Shown here piece after piece: positions 36,860 to 47,788 of a stretch of DNA of 64,000 nt. This stretch comes from Cryptomeria japonica. Its lineage: Eukaryota > Streptophyta > Pinopsida > Cupressales > Cupressaceae. The position numbers were made by a program, and so were the translations under genes. The stretch spans positions 608,724,173-608,788,172 of the forward strand of contig NC_081408.1 of NCBI RefSeq assembly GCF_030272615.1, read 5' to 3'. The stretch's first letter is position 1; each line of letters opens with the position of its first letter. Below the pieces are notes generated by a model. The model was not told where the DNA came from. It did no database searches and worked only from the letters and a program-made list of their open reading frames with translations.

Positions 36860-38265
36860 TACTATGCTTTATGTTCAAGATTATTGTATCTATAACATAT
36901 GACATTATGACCAACCAAAGAAACAAAATAATTTCTTGATAATCCAAAGACACTTCTATTTTTGTTCCATACATAAAAATATCTTGTATAAACTCCACAT
37001 TCTCTTTCTTGGTGACAAAATTTGTTACACTTATGAAAAACTACATTCATATTTCTATTGGATGCAAATTGACTCCTCTTAGATCTTCTACAATTAATTA
37101 ATTTATGCCCATAACCATTACATGACTAACAATAACTAGAGAAAGAATAATTGTATCTTTCTGATTGATCTTGACAAGTAGATGAAGATCCTTTCAACCA
37201 GTTTGATCTACTTCATCTTTCTCTCTTGATGACTTTGGAACACTCCCCTTCAACAATCCAATCTTCTAGTTTCTCCTTGTTCTCATTCTTACAAGTAGTA
37301 GCATGATAACTTAGATCTATCTTCGTCCTTGGAGTTTCTCTAACCTTAGAACTATGTCCTTTTTCATATCCAAAGCCATTAGTATCCTTGTGAGATTTTT
37401 TTTATTTAACATCTCATTTAACTTGTGTGTTCTCTATTCAGACTTTTGATTCTTGTCTAGCTGAATCTTGATATTTTCAAGATCTTTTCTCAAAGTGACT
37501 ATTTCTCCTTCATGTTTTTGGCATTCATTTGTTTGTATTTCTAACTCAGATTTTTCCACTTTTGCTATCCTCTTTCTCTCTTCAATCTTTGTTTTTAGAC
37601 CTTGAATATTCTCAGATTTAGCTTTTAATTCAGATCCGACAATTTCATCAATTCTCTTAGGATCTTCTAATTGATTCTATAAAACAACTACCTTTTCTAA
37701 CATTTTAGTATTATCTTTCTTAAATCATCCAATATCTCAAAAAAAAAGTATTCTTTAATTCATCATTCAATTGAACTTTTGTTTTCTTCAAGTCATTCCT
37801 CAAAGAAACAATTTCAGATTCTAACCTTTGTAATCTTCTTTCTTTTTCCCTAATTGAACTCTTACTTTCTCTTTCATCTTGTAGGTTTCTTAAACTTGAT
37901 ATTATAGTTCAACAATTATTTTCAGATTCTTCAATACTTTTAATTAATACTCCATTAGACTAATAGTGTTCTTGAGATTGTATCTTGAGGTTTTGATTCT
38001 TCTGTTTATGATTCTTGATCTCAACTAGAGAAGAAACAAGTTCTACTTCAAGATCAACTACTCCTTCCTCTACATTAGTTTCCCGATCATTTTGATGTTC
38101 ATTAGCAATCTCCATGAACTAAGATTCATCAAATATTTTTGTATGACATTCTTTAGAATCAAGATCATTAGAAAACTCGTCAACTTTTGTATTAGACAAC
38201 TCTTTCTTTTTAGTCAAACCTTTCACCCTTTTAGAAGCTATTTTATTTCTACACTTCTTGGCCAT
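36860..38265 (-). pseudogene. Gag relic: coiled-coil region followed by three degenerate zinc knuckles
   Basis: The minus strand starts with ATG at 38265 and a Lys-rich head (MAKKCRNKIASKRVKGL). A long Glu/Lys/Leu-rich coiled-coil region follows to about 37400, including ESEIVSLRNDLKKTKVQL, and then three zinc-knuckle-like blocks. 37135-37090 has Cys, stop, Ser, Cys and NGYGHKLINC; 37045-36990 has HKCNKFCHQEREC, with lost Cys and shifted His; 36900-36860 has CYRYNNLEHKA. Several knuckles after a coiled coil are usual in SIRE/Maximus-type copia gag. Many stops are present. Confidence 0.45.
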
Positions 38266-38330
38266 GATGTTCCTTTTAATCTACCTTCAAGTGGTTAAAC
38301 TTTGGTGAAGGCACTGGCTCTAATACTAAT

Positions 38331-39750
38331 TTTTTAATTAGTCTAGACCACTAAGACAGGGGAGTTAATCAATGGTATATAAAACTTAATTCTATTATCC
38401 AATAAACATGTAAACCAATTGACTAAAAACATATATCTGTTTAAAGCTGACAACATAATATCACATATCAATCAACAGAAAAGAGAATTAAATATGCACA
38501 TCACATAACATATATATATGAGTGCAAAACCCTTGAAGGGTAAAAAGCCCACTCTAAAGATAAACTTATTTAAGCCCCACTAGAAACCTCATTGGGTACA
38601 TTCAGAGAACCAACTCTATGAACACCAACCCCTTATACATTCAGGGCGCCAACCCTAGGCGCACCAACCCATTACAAGTTAAGGAGCACCAACTGCTTTA
38701 CAAGAAATCAAAACATTTACTAAGGGTTACTTTGTTTCACTACCAATCATTCATCACAAACTTATCACCCTTTAATCTAAAACTTGTATGAAAACATTAC
38801 TCTGCCATCAAATTTTGTAACCTACTACAAAGACTTTCTAGTACAACAACCTTCAAAATTTAATCAACATAATACCTTTCTAGATGTCATCTTTGGTATC
38901 TTCTTCAGAATCACCACACACAAATACTTTACAATCTGCTTTTTCTTTGTTTGCAGGTTCGGAGTCTTTCTTCCCATATAAACAATATCTCAGAATGTTA
39001 TAATAGATGTTGTAATCTATTTTTTAATAAAAATTGTACTTTTCTCTTACATGTAGAGATATCTCATCACTCATTCATACTTTCAATATTTGTGCAATTT
39101 GCAAGTTACTATATAATTAATCTCTCATACTCTCATTGCTATTATCTTTGCATTTTACCCTTGTCTGTGCAACTATTCTCTCTCAATAGATATTCAATCT
39201 ATATATTATGGCAACATGAATCTCCAACATTTTCAGTACATTTATCTTTATATTTTCTTCTAACAACTCTATGTATATATTCACATAATCAACACTAATC
39301 ATCGAGACATGAATAGATACAAAAAATATTTTCATCACATCCAAAAAACCGTTAACATAAGCAGTTTTATAATTTCTTTATAACCACCATATCCTTCCCT
39401 CCAATGTGGCTTTTCAACATGTCATTGTTGATCAATCAACTTTATCTCCTGAATCCATTATGAAACTTATAAAGTCACTTCAACTCCTTGTCTTATCTAT
39501 CATACTTAAACAACCATTTAGTATTCAAAAAACTAATCATCATGCCCATTCTTATAAAAGATTGAATACCTTCCTCATCAAGTAGCATATAAGATTACCT
39601 TTAATGATAAAAACACACTTGTCTTGTTGGCATACCTTCTTTGATAAGCATCAACTCAGATGATCTATTTCAAGCAACAACTTTTTTGACATGTTGACAT
39701 ATCACCTTTGTTGACATCAATGAAAAATTGTTGCCAACATCAATAACACA
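38331..39750 (-). repeat. 5' LTR of the second nested element (right edge uncertain)
   Basis: It is the partner of 28414-30023, starting near TTTTTAATTAGTCTAGACC. Similarity is clear to about 39740 and is then lost in a tandem duplication. The left partner's last 140 bp are not recognisable here. Confidence 0.55.
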
Positions 39751-40178
39751 AGTGATCATATAAAAAGAGCAAGAGAATGCATCATTCAACATGTCATTGT
39801 TGATTAATCATCTTTATCTCCTAAATCCATTATGACACTTATAAAGTCATTTCAACTCCTTGTCTTATCTATCATACTTAAACAACCATTTAGTATTCAA
39901 AAAACTAATCATCATGCCCATTCTTATTAAAGATTGAATACCTTCCTCATCAAGTAGCATATAAGATTACCTTTAATGATAAAAACACACTTGTCTTGTT
40001 GGAATACCTTCTTTTATAAGCATCAACTTAGTTGATCTATGTCAAGCAACACCTATCACTATCAAGCAATAGTTTTTTTTACATGTTGACATATCACCTT
40101 TGTTGACATCAATGACAAACCATTGCCAACATCAATAACACAAGTGATCATATAAAAAGAGAAAGAGAATGCATCATC
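39415..40178. repeat. Tandem duplication, 372-bp period
   Basis: The segment starting CAACATGTCATTGTTGAT at 39415 is repeated from 39787. Both copies run through TCATCATGCCCATTCTTAT, GATTACCTTTAATGATAAA and AACACAAGTGATCATATAA to GAGAATGCATCAT. The second copy keeps about 20 bp (CAACACCTATC region) missing from the first. It post-dates the LTR insertion. Confidence 0.85.
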
Positions 40179-40344
40179 CATGAAGTACAAATATCAAAAG
40201 CTATAAGCTCATGAGAGGAAGAAAAGAGAGAGGCATGGATACACATTCTAGTTGTGTTTTTCTAGGTGATTCATGTTGGGAAGGAGAGTAGGAATAGTCT
40301 AGCTATGTTTTTCTAATTCCACTCATCTTGTTGTTTGTGAAACT

Positions 40345-40700
40345 AGTGTATGGTTTCAAGTGTTAAGCATCTTGTATAAGAGTTTGTTTTCTTTGGTTTC
40401 GAACATGAAACAACCTGTGTAAGACGTGAAATGAAAATGAAAATGCGTGTCTAGTATCAAGAACATCTCATGTAAGAGTTTGTTTGTTCTTGTTTAGATA
40501 ATGTGTAACCCCATGTAAGACAAATATATTTCTGGTTTCAAGAACGTCTTGTGTAACAGTTTTTTTCTCTAGTATCAAGAATGTACACCCCATATAAGAC
40601 CTATATAAATATTGCATCTGGTTTCAATCCTGAAGCATCTCATGTAAGAGTTTGTTTTCTCTGGCTTTGAGAATGAACACTCCATTTAAGAAATGCAAAA
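40345..40700. repeat. Imperfect minisatellite with alternating half-units
   Basis: About four repeats of 80-100 bp alternate a half-unit with CATCTCATGTAAGAGTTTG and a half-unit with CCATGTAAGAC, each introduced by CTGGTTTCAAG- or TAGTATCAAGAA-like text. The gypsy-type internal region is the likely context; long UTR tandem repeats are known in Tat/Ogre-type elements, but the assignment here is inference. Confidence 0.6.
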
Positions 40701-40754
40701 TTATAGTACAATATAGTACAAAGAGGGTGATATGTATGCCCGCCCCTTAATATG

Positions 40755-40774
40755 TCAACATAGGCCTATGTTGA
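40755..40774. repeat. 20-bp perfect palindrome
   Basis: TCAACATAGGCCTATGTTGA is its own reverse complement, with an additional outer CCTTAA/TTAAGG pair at 40744-40784. It sits at the right end of the minisatellite region. No function is assigned. Confidence 0.8.
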
Positions 40775-40789
40775 TGTCTTAAGGAAGCT

Positions 40790-43394
40790 AGAAACAGGGA
40801 TATCCACCTTCAACACCAAGGAGATATCCTTTAGGTAAAAATGTTCAGAAATCCAAGCCAGAGAGGTAATACTCTTACAATCAAGGATAATATTGTTGAA
40901 AAGGAGACATATTGTGACAAGTGTAAAGGGGATCCTTGGAGGAGAAGAAATCTTTTCTCAAAACACAACATCTTCTACCAAAATAAGGGAAGGAGAACAA
41001 GAATGCCTATCTTTCTCCTATTGCTAGGTAAAAGGGGTTCTTGATGAAGGATGACACACTTTTGACCCAATGTGAGGGGTATGTTTATAATAGATATATA
41101 TGGCAAAGTGAAGAAGAGGTTGTATTCAAGGACACACAACTCTTGCATAAGAGAGAATCCTTGAGAAAACAACTTCACACAAGGAATGACATCAAATTAT
41201 AAGCAAACACTACTCAACAAAGGAAAAGTGGATCATTAGAAAGGGTAGGAGAGATAAACTCCCCCAAGGTACAATGAGAAGGATTACACAACCTCTAAGG
41301 AGAGATTATACATAATAAAATTCACAATGTACTCACATGAATGAATATTCAATGCAAGAAAAGCAATCAAGATATGAAAAATGCAACTCTAAAGAAGAGG
41401 TAATCTTCAAAGAGAAAGAAAGAATTAGATGAAGGATAAAAAACTCCCCTAAGAAGAGATTAATCAAAAGAGACATACCATTCCATGAAAGAAAGGACAT
41501 CAAATTTTTAAAAATGCAACCCCTAAAGGGAATAGTGAAACTTTAGATAGAGAGAATAAATAGGATAATATTCTTGCCCCCCAAGAATAGAGGCAATAAT
41601 GAACTATGTTACTACCCCAAGATGATTTTAATTGAAATAACATCAACTCATGTGACAAAGATCCCCCAATTAAGTTAAATAATAGTGCCATAGGGTGAGG
41701 AGAAACATGGAGGATGAATGGAGTGCTAAGGAACTACCTCTTCATGAAGGAATAGTGCATGATTGGTTGTAAAAGCTATGCGAGCTCTATCATATTGGTC
41801 TTGAACAAATTTTTTGAATGCTTTAAAATTTCCAAAAGAGAATGAGAATAATTATGATGAAAAAGAAAATGTGCATCACCTTCCTTATGCTTATAATTGT
41901 AATTAATTCTAATGAAAGGAAAAACAACATTCTTATCATACTTAAATCTCCAAAAGATTCTAGCAGCTAATTTCTCTTTGTCATCAATAGGATTAGGCCT
42001 TGTCTCTTGAGATGTGGGACAAGGGTTGTTAGAAGAAAATGGATTGTCATCTATGATTTTAATAGTTCAATTATCAACTAGTTCTTACATGCTTTTTCAA
42101 AAATCCAGATAATCATTAGCATGATGGTCATGAGTTGGATGATATGAACAAAAAGGAGTGTTTGAGGAATATTCACCTTTAGATTGATGATAGGTTCTAT
42201 TTCTTGCAAGATAACCCTTAAAGTTTTGAATTCTAAGAGATAATCCATAGGTGAATGATGAGAATGTCTTAGACCTTTAGTACTAGTTTGTGTAGTAGCG
42301 TTTATAGGGACACTAATTCCTTTTTCAAATTTGCCAAGTCCTTGTCCTATAAAATCTTGTTTTGATATTACATTATAGTCACTCCTATAATATTGTTTTA
42401 ATTGAGAAGGAGTATTATAATGGATTTATTTAAAATTTGTAGTACATAATTATATCTAGAAAGAATAAAGGGAGAAGTAGATGAAGAAGAAACATCCTTT
42501 GTAGGGAGATTCTCTTTTCTATCAGCATGCATATCCTCTTTAATAGGTTGGGAAGGAAGATACTTATCATCAAAGGCATCATATTTACTTAATGTTGTGT
42601 GGGGAGATAGATCATGAATAAAATGCATAGCACCATCTTCTTTACAAATGTTTTGATGGTTAAGATAGGCTCTAGGAGAATAAGGGGGATCTAGAGAGAT
42701 TGAAACACCAATATTTTGACCTTTCCCCCCTTGTGCTAGGGTATGTGTATGAGAAGAATATGGTGCCATGTTTCTCTTCAATTCTTGCTCTCAATTAGAG
42801 AGATCATTGATAGGAGTATTATCTCTTTCTTAATTCACATGAGATACCCTAGGAGAGGTACAAGTATTAGACTTTTCATTAGCATCTCTAGGATTATCAT
42901 CTATAAAATATTTTATGTGATCTACATATGTAATGCATTTTCCTAAAAATATCACCATAAAACAACATGCATCATGGATAAAAGATTTGATATTTGATTG
43001 ATTAATAGAAAGCATTTTGGAAATTCCAAAAATGCAATATACCAAAGCGCCATGAATGAAAAGAAGCAAGGTAAAGTGAAAGAAACCATTATCCAACACA
43101 TGTTTATGATTAGTATAAGTGAAAAGAAATGTGATCATATGTGAAATGGAAAATAAATTAGATATATTAAGTGTCATTATGAATGCCTAAGATCGGATCT
43201 AAAAATAAAAGTTACAAATTATGCAACCCACAAATCAAATTAACCAAAATAAATTAGAGTTTTTCTGAAGTTAACCTCTAAATTTATGTAATTTGATTAA
43301 AAATATCATCTATGAGTGCAAATTAAAATTCAAACAAATCATATCAAAGAACACAAATTAGAAATAATGGTGTAAGGAGTCGGATTCACCAAAA
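40790..43394 (-). pseudogene. Gypsy-type internal region with decayed gag-like frames
   Basis: On the minus strand, pieces of protein-like text can be read. At 42160-42090 there is CSYHPTHDHHANDYLDF, a Cys/His block that may be a damaged gag zinc motif. At 42781-42398 there is an open frame rich in His, Pro and Ser (MKRNMAPYSSHTHTLAQGG and onward). At about 42000-41760 a segment with KLAARIFWRFKYDKNVVFPF is readable. None matches a family I can name with confidence. Position next to the 5' LTR and strand fit gag of the element whose LTR starts at 43395. Confidence 0.35.
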
Positions 43395-44225
43395 TGTAAT
43401 GGTGAAAATTAGGGTATCACCAATTAAGGTAACAAAACAATTAATTTTTCTTAAAGGACCATCAAATTGAAAAAGGTATGGACCTAATAGATCTAGTCTT
43501 AATCCCTCTATGGAAAAAGATTTGAAATACTAACTAGGTCACACCTAGGTTAGGGTTTTTCATTCCCTCTTTCTAAGTTGAATTGTGAAAATGTTGAAGT
43601 TAGGGTAAATGGGTGAATATTGAAGAGATCAGGCATAAACAATGAGCTACAATTATTGTACAGAGACACCAACCTATATCTAAGTAGAAGAATATGATTT
43701 AGATGCATTCCTAGAAGTTCAGCCTATTTTTTGGGACCATGCTCCTCGTCTCCTTGGTACTCTAAATTTCTTGTTGTTAAAAGGTGAACCTATCCATCTC
43801 TACAAATCTTGGTGATCCTCCCGAATGCAAATTTGCAACTATTTCCTACATATAGAAAGGAGGAAATTGTTGGGAATAGGGCTTTGCCTAATTCAAACCC
43901 CAGTTTATGAACTATCCTTGAATGAAATAATGCAAATACTGAAATAAATACTAGAAAGATATACCTCAGATCTATAATTGTTGATGATGATTCTTTTTTC
44001 TTTGAATGTAATCACATATGTTATATGAAATTGCATGAACATGACAAAACCCTAGTCACACACATTCTTGCATAGGAATAATGTAGTTTTATTCCACAAT
44101 GATTGAATGATGAATATGTAGCCTTGAATATCTCTAAAAATGATTGATTATGAATGCCTCATGGATGTAAGGGTGCTAGAAATTGATTGCTTAGATTAGA
44201 TCGATAGATAAAATTAGGTTGATAA
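43395..44225 (-). repeat. 5' LTR of the gypsy-type element, interrupted by copia insertion
   Basis: It begins (plus) TGTAATGGTGAAAATTAGG and matches 26960 to about 27790. It stops at GATAA, directly followed by the copia LTR start TGTTGGCAATTGG. In the uninterrupted left LTR the text continues GATAAAATGTCT. The rest of this LTR should resume beyond the window. Confidence 0.8.
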
Positions 44226-44476
44226 TGTTGGCAATTGGTGGAATTGATTATGTGTTGCATTGGTGTTTTGTCATTGATGGCAACGCCGGCAATTTTGGTT
44301 GTTTACCTATTTCTGGTAGAGTGGTTGGATAATGATATTGATCAAGTATGATATTGTTTAGGTCTCAGGTTGGTATAAATATGATGTAAGATCTCTTTGT
44401 AGATCATGGTATGTGATTTTTTGGGATATAGGTTTATCTATGTGTGAATAAGGTTGTAATCATATGAAGAGGATTT
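44226..44476 (+). repeat. 5' LTR of plus-strand copia, first part
   Basis: It starts TGTTGGCAATTGGTGGAATT; the matching 3' LTR start at 63923 differs by an indel and several substitutions. It is cut at GATTT by the short nested element and resumes at 47237. Confidence 0.85.
44472..44476. other. Target-site duplication GATTT (left)
   Basis: GATTT precedes the nested element's LTR start TGTGAGAG and recurs at 47232-47236. Confidence 0.85.
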
Positions 44477-44844
44477 TGTGAGAGTTGAGCAATACAACAC
44501 CATAGGAGCCCAAATGATCTCTGTAAGCTGAATAAACTTGTTACAAGGAGAAGCAAGGAAGCAATAACAGAAAAACAAATACACATAAAATATGCTCAAA
44601 AAGATGAGAGCTCAATATTCACAAAATTTGTAATGTGATAATCCATGAATACAAAAGAAAAGAATTAACCTCTAACAGGTCAAGAAACCCTAAAAAGGAA
44701 AACCTAGGCTTGCACATAATAATTAATAAAAGAATTAATTATTATGCACCTAAAATTAGCTCAAGTGTAAAAGAGATAAAGGGAACTTAAATAATTAAAC
44801 AAATGTTGTTTAATTAATCAATTAAAGACCCGAATACTCTAACA
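44477..44844 (-). repeat. 3' LTR of the short element
   Basis: It starts (plus) TGTGAGAGTTGAGCAATAC and ends GAATACTCTAACA. The partner is 46864-47231, with a modest number of substitutions. Confidence 0.9.
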
Positions 44845-46115
44845 CCCCCCCTTAAGCTAGACTTAGGGAGAAGCTAAAACCTAGAACAGCTACTAAAAGC
44901 AAGAAAGATGGGTCCCGGCAACAAGGCCTGATTAGGTACCCAAATACAACCGAATCTCTGTGAACTGAAGAAATAGAGAAAACCACGTGGGAAAAAAACT
45001 CTACTCCAAACAGAGATGGAAAAGGCAAGAAGAAGGACTGAAAAAGCCTCCAAACAAGAATGTTCCAAAAAGATAGGAACAAGAGAAGATCAAAAGAATC
45101 ATTGAAGCATGAAGAACCTGCAAACACTGTTGAAGAATAACTACTAATCTGAAGAACCTCCACTGAAATAGAACATGACCAGGTAGAGAAGACTGTAATT
45201 TGTATGAGTGCCCTCAAATGACACTACTCAAATTAGAAGGCAAACAAAGGCAAACAAATGAACTCGAAGATACAGATGCCATGAGAAACCAAATCCTGAA
45301 GAGCTGATCAATCAAACCATGGAAGCATTAGAACCAACTGGACAAACCTCCCCATAATGCTGAAAATTAAGAGGGACAGGTACACTAAAAAGAACGGCCA
45401 ACAAGAACTACACGATGAAGAACTAGGAACATCGAAGGCGTAGAGAAAGTACATAGTGTTGTGGAAGGAACACTCACTTGACACACATCATGAGGCGAAT
45501 GTTGTGGAAGGAACACTCACTGGACAAAGGTAGATGGCAAACAAAAGGAAAACATCAACCCCCTAATGCCACTTTATAAGTAGTGCATGTATAATAAGGC
45601 ACAAGATGTGTAAGATCCCAAGTAAACAATGCATGATGGCACTTTATCTCAGTGTGTTTGCATAAAAAAAGCTACAATGATAAGAAGACTGGAAATAGAA
45701 AAAATAGCCAAAATCGAGACATCTTACTCAGAGAAGAGATCCTAGGACCTAAAGCAACCAAGATATCTACCAGAGTGCTGAAAAGAAAAAAAAATGAATA
45801 AAATATTTGTGGAGAAGAATATGGAAAGAAAACCCATATGGTTGGAAAGTACACATAACAAGTTTTCCAACGATATAAAGTTTTCAAAAAATGGAGTTTG
45901 GATGCTCATTCTACGGCCCCGAAAGTGCAAAAAAGAGACCCCACTCCCACTTTGACTAGAAAAAAGTACAGTCAAATAGAAAAATTGGAAAAAAAATTCA
46001 TCACCATGAGGTCCGGCTCAGAACCAACTTTCTGATGCCTATTCATTTTTGAAAAAATGACTCTGTTTGCCTAAGTTATGACAAAAAAATCAACCCCTCC
46101 TAAAAGAGGCAAAAA

Positions 46116-46475
46116 GTGTGGTTGTCTGGTGGCAAGCGGGTGAAGGTGGCTCATGGGCGGCGCTTTGGTGGCAGGTGGGTGGCACAACGATGGCTGGCAG
46201 GTGGTGCAGCGGTGATGGGCGGACCTGCGGTGGTAGTCAGCGAAGAGGGCGTCGACGGGGAGAGCACTGGCAGTGGCGAGGAGGGCATCGGGGACGGGGA
46301 GAGCACCGGTGGTGGTGGGGAGGGTTCCAGCGGGGCTTCTGTGGTGGTTGGCGGGGTTGTTGTGGCATCCGGTGGTCAGTGGGGGGACTGCATGTACAAC
46401 AGAGTCCTGTGGCAGTGGCAGAGCCAGGGGGCCCCACGGTACCTGGCGTACCATGGGGTAAACCCCCCAAAACAA
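46116..46475. other. GC-rich island inside the short element
   Basis: About 360 bp of GGTGG/GGCGG/CGGGGA-rich sequence is set in an AT-rich element. Open frames exist on both strands (for example 46118-46531 plus and 46071-46475 minus). They owe their length to the scarcity of A/T-rich stop codons; residues are low-complexity Gly/Trp/Arg or Pro/His/Ala runs, so no gene is called. Origin unknown; a captured fragment is possible. Confidence 0.6.
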
Positions 46476-46851
46476 TGATTTTTTTATTTTTCTTAAAAAA
46501 CGTTCGCCTTTTGATTTTTTTTAATTTTTGAATATTTTTTTCAAACAAAAAATCATTCGGCCTACATGCCATAAAAAGGCATTTTAAAATTTTCTCAAAT
46601 TGCGTGCCAGGACCGTACGGCCTGGTACTGGAGAAAAAAATACTCCCAAAGGCTCAAGAGCCAAAAATGGTCAAGTTTTATATGACCCTAAGGTTTTGGG
46701 CCTTCTGAGCACGATGGTGAGGTCTGTTTAGGCCCAAAATGATCAGAAAAAAAGGCCTATACCTAGGTGCATAAAAAAACTTCTGAAAAACCCCAGATCT
46801 ACTTCCAATGCAAAAATTATCAAAGCAAGAAAAGATAGCTACAAATCTAAA

Positions 46852-46863
46852 GCTCTGATACCA
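46852..46863 (-). other. Primer-binding site of the short element
   Basis: The minus strand reads TGGTATCAGAGC, a 12-base match to the plant initiator-Met tRNA complement, with no spacer to the LTR. Confidence 0.9.
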
Positions 46864-47231
46864 TGTGAGAGTTGAGAAATACAACACTATAGGAGCCCAA
46901 ATGATCTCTACAAGTTGAATAAACCTGTTACAAGGAGAAGCAAGGTAGCAATAACGGAAAAACAAATACATAGAAAATATGCTCAAAAAGATGAGAGCTC
47001 AATATTCACAAAATGTGTAATGTGATAATCCATCAATACAAAAGAAAAGAATTAACCTCTAATAGGTCAAGGAACCCTAAAAAGGAAAACCTAGGCTTGC
47101 ACATAATAATTAATAAAAGAATTAATTATTATGCACCTAAAGTTAGCTTAAGTGTAAAAGAGATAAAGGAAACTTAAATAATTAAACAAATGTTGTTTAA
47201 TTAATCAAGTAAAGACCTGAATATTCTAATA
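46864..47231 (-). repeat. 5' LTR of the short element
   Basis: Partner of 44477-44844, of the same length (368 bp). Its outer end reads CTAATA instead of CTAACA, one substitution in the terminal dinucleotide context. Confidence 0.9.
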
Positions 47232-47236
47232 GATTT
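47232..47236. other. Target-site duplication GATTT (right)
   Basis: Exact copy of 44472-44476. Confidence 0.85.
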
Positions 47237-47732
47237 GGTCGATCATAGGTGATTGAATTTTTTTTAGGTAAGAGGTTTAAGACCTCTGCTACTGAGCTTA
47301 ACTGGAACTATATTCAAGCATAGGAGATGTTATTCTTGCAGTTCATTCTTCTTTCCAAATTGTAGTCAGTGAGGTTCCTTTTTTGATGAGCAATGCACTC
47401 TAGGATATTGGCCTTCCTGCATGTGCAGGACCTTTTTTATGCAATCACATACTTACTGCAGAAGTATTATATGACTATGGGTAGGCTTCCCACAATGGTT
47501 TTTCTCTTTACCGGGTTTTCCATGTACAAAACTTGGTGTTATCTTTTGTGGATGGTTGGCAATTGTTCTGTGGATTATATTTGTGCTTAATTGGTATATC
47601 ATCTATTTTGGTATTTGGTGTATGTATTCTAGTAATAAGGTTTTAATGCTTAAAGTTCTATAATGTGTTAACAATTGATTCACCCCCCCCCCCCCCTCTC
47701 ATTTGTTCACCAGTTATTTGAGTTGTCTAACA
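47237..47732 (+). repeat. 5' LTR of plus-strand copia, second part
   Basis: It continues the LTR interrupted at 44476, includes a C14 run near 47682, and ends GTCTAACA. Together the two parts make an LTR of about 745 bp. Confidence 0.8.
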
Positions 47733-47734
47733 AT

Positions 47735-47746
47735 TGGTATCAGAGC
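47735..47746 (+). other. Primer-binding site of plus-strand copia
   Basis: TGGTATCAGAGC lies two bases after the LTR end, an exact match to the initiator-Met tRNA complement. Confidence 0.9.
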
Positions 47747-47788
47747 CTGGTCCTCTCTATAGAAGCTTAACCACTTGAGGAAGATCCT

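Larger units (their letters stand above)
28414..39750 (-). mobile_element. Second nested LTR retrotransposon with gag relic (copia, possibly SIRE-like)
   Basis: LTR-like blocks at 28414-30023 and from about 38331 align over more than 1 kb (shared GACCACTAAGA start, GGAGCACCAACC units, TTATCACCCTT, CCTTCCCTCCAATGTGGCTTTT). Just inside the right LTR the minus strand reads ATTAGTATTAGAGCC (38316-38330), a decayed initiator-Met primer site. Inside the left LTR the minus strand has AAAAGGGGAGAAAGGAATC, a purine tract. A gag-like relic starts at 38265. The right LTR is rearranged by a 372-bp tandem duplication, so its outer edge (about 39750) is approximate. No pol was recognised. Confidence 0.6.
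28087..43394 (-). mobile_element. Internal region of the gypsy-type element, split by nested insertions
   Basis: This lies between two LTRs of one family (26960-28086 and from 43395). Only 28087-28413 and roughly 40180-43394 appear to belong to the element itself; the middle is a second retrotransposon carrying a solo LTR. Near the right LTR the minus strand reads TGGTGAATCCGACTCC three bases inside, the expected primer-binding-site position, though the tRNA was not identified. No pol domain could be found, so it is either a non-coding derivative or extremely decayed. Confidence 0.55.
44477..47231 (-). mobile_element. Short non-autonomous LTR element (2755 bp), minus orientation
   Basis: It has identical-length 368-bp LTRs (44477-44844, 46864-47231) with TG..CA or TG..TA ends on the plus strand, a perfect GATTT target-site duplication, and an initiator-Met primer site (minus TGGTATCAGAGC, 46852-46863) directly abutting the right LTR. 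A purine tract (minus GCTTAAGGGGGGG, 44845-44857) abuts the left LTR. The 2.0-kb interior encodes no gag or pol domain. It is TRIM-like but larger than typical TRIMs, and must have been moved by a related copia element's enzymes. Confidence 0.88.

Noticed and set aside
44852-45217. 121-codon frame rich in Phe, Ser and Leu
   Set aside because: It looks membrane-like, but comes from a Phe/Ser-biased strand of the short non-autonomous element, with overlapping alternative frames and no domain.
46071-46572. Several overlapping frames of 100-137 codons on both strands
   Set aside because: They are all products of the GC-rich island in a non-coding element; residues are low-complexity Gly/Trp or Pro/His runs and overlapping frames on both strands cannot all be real.
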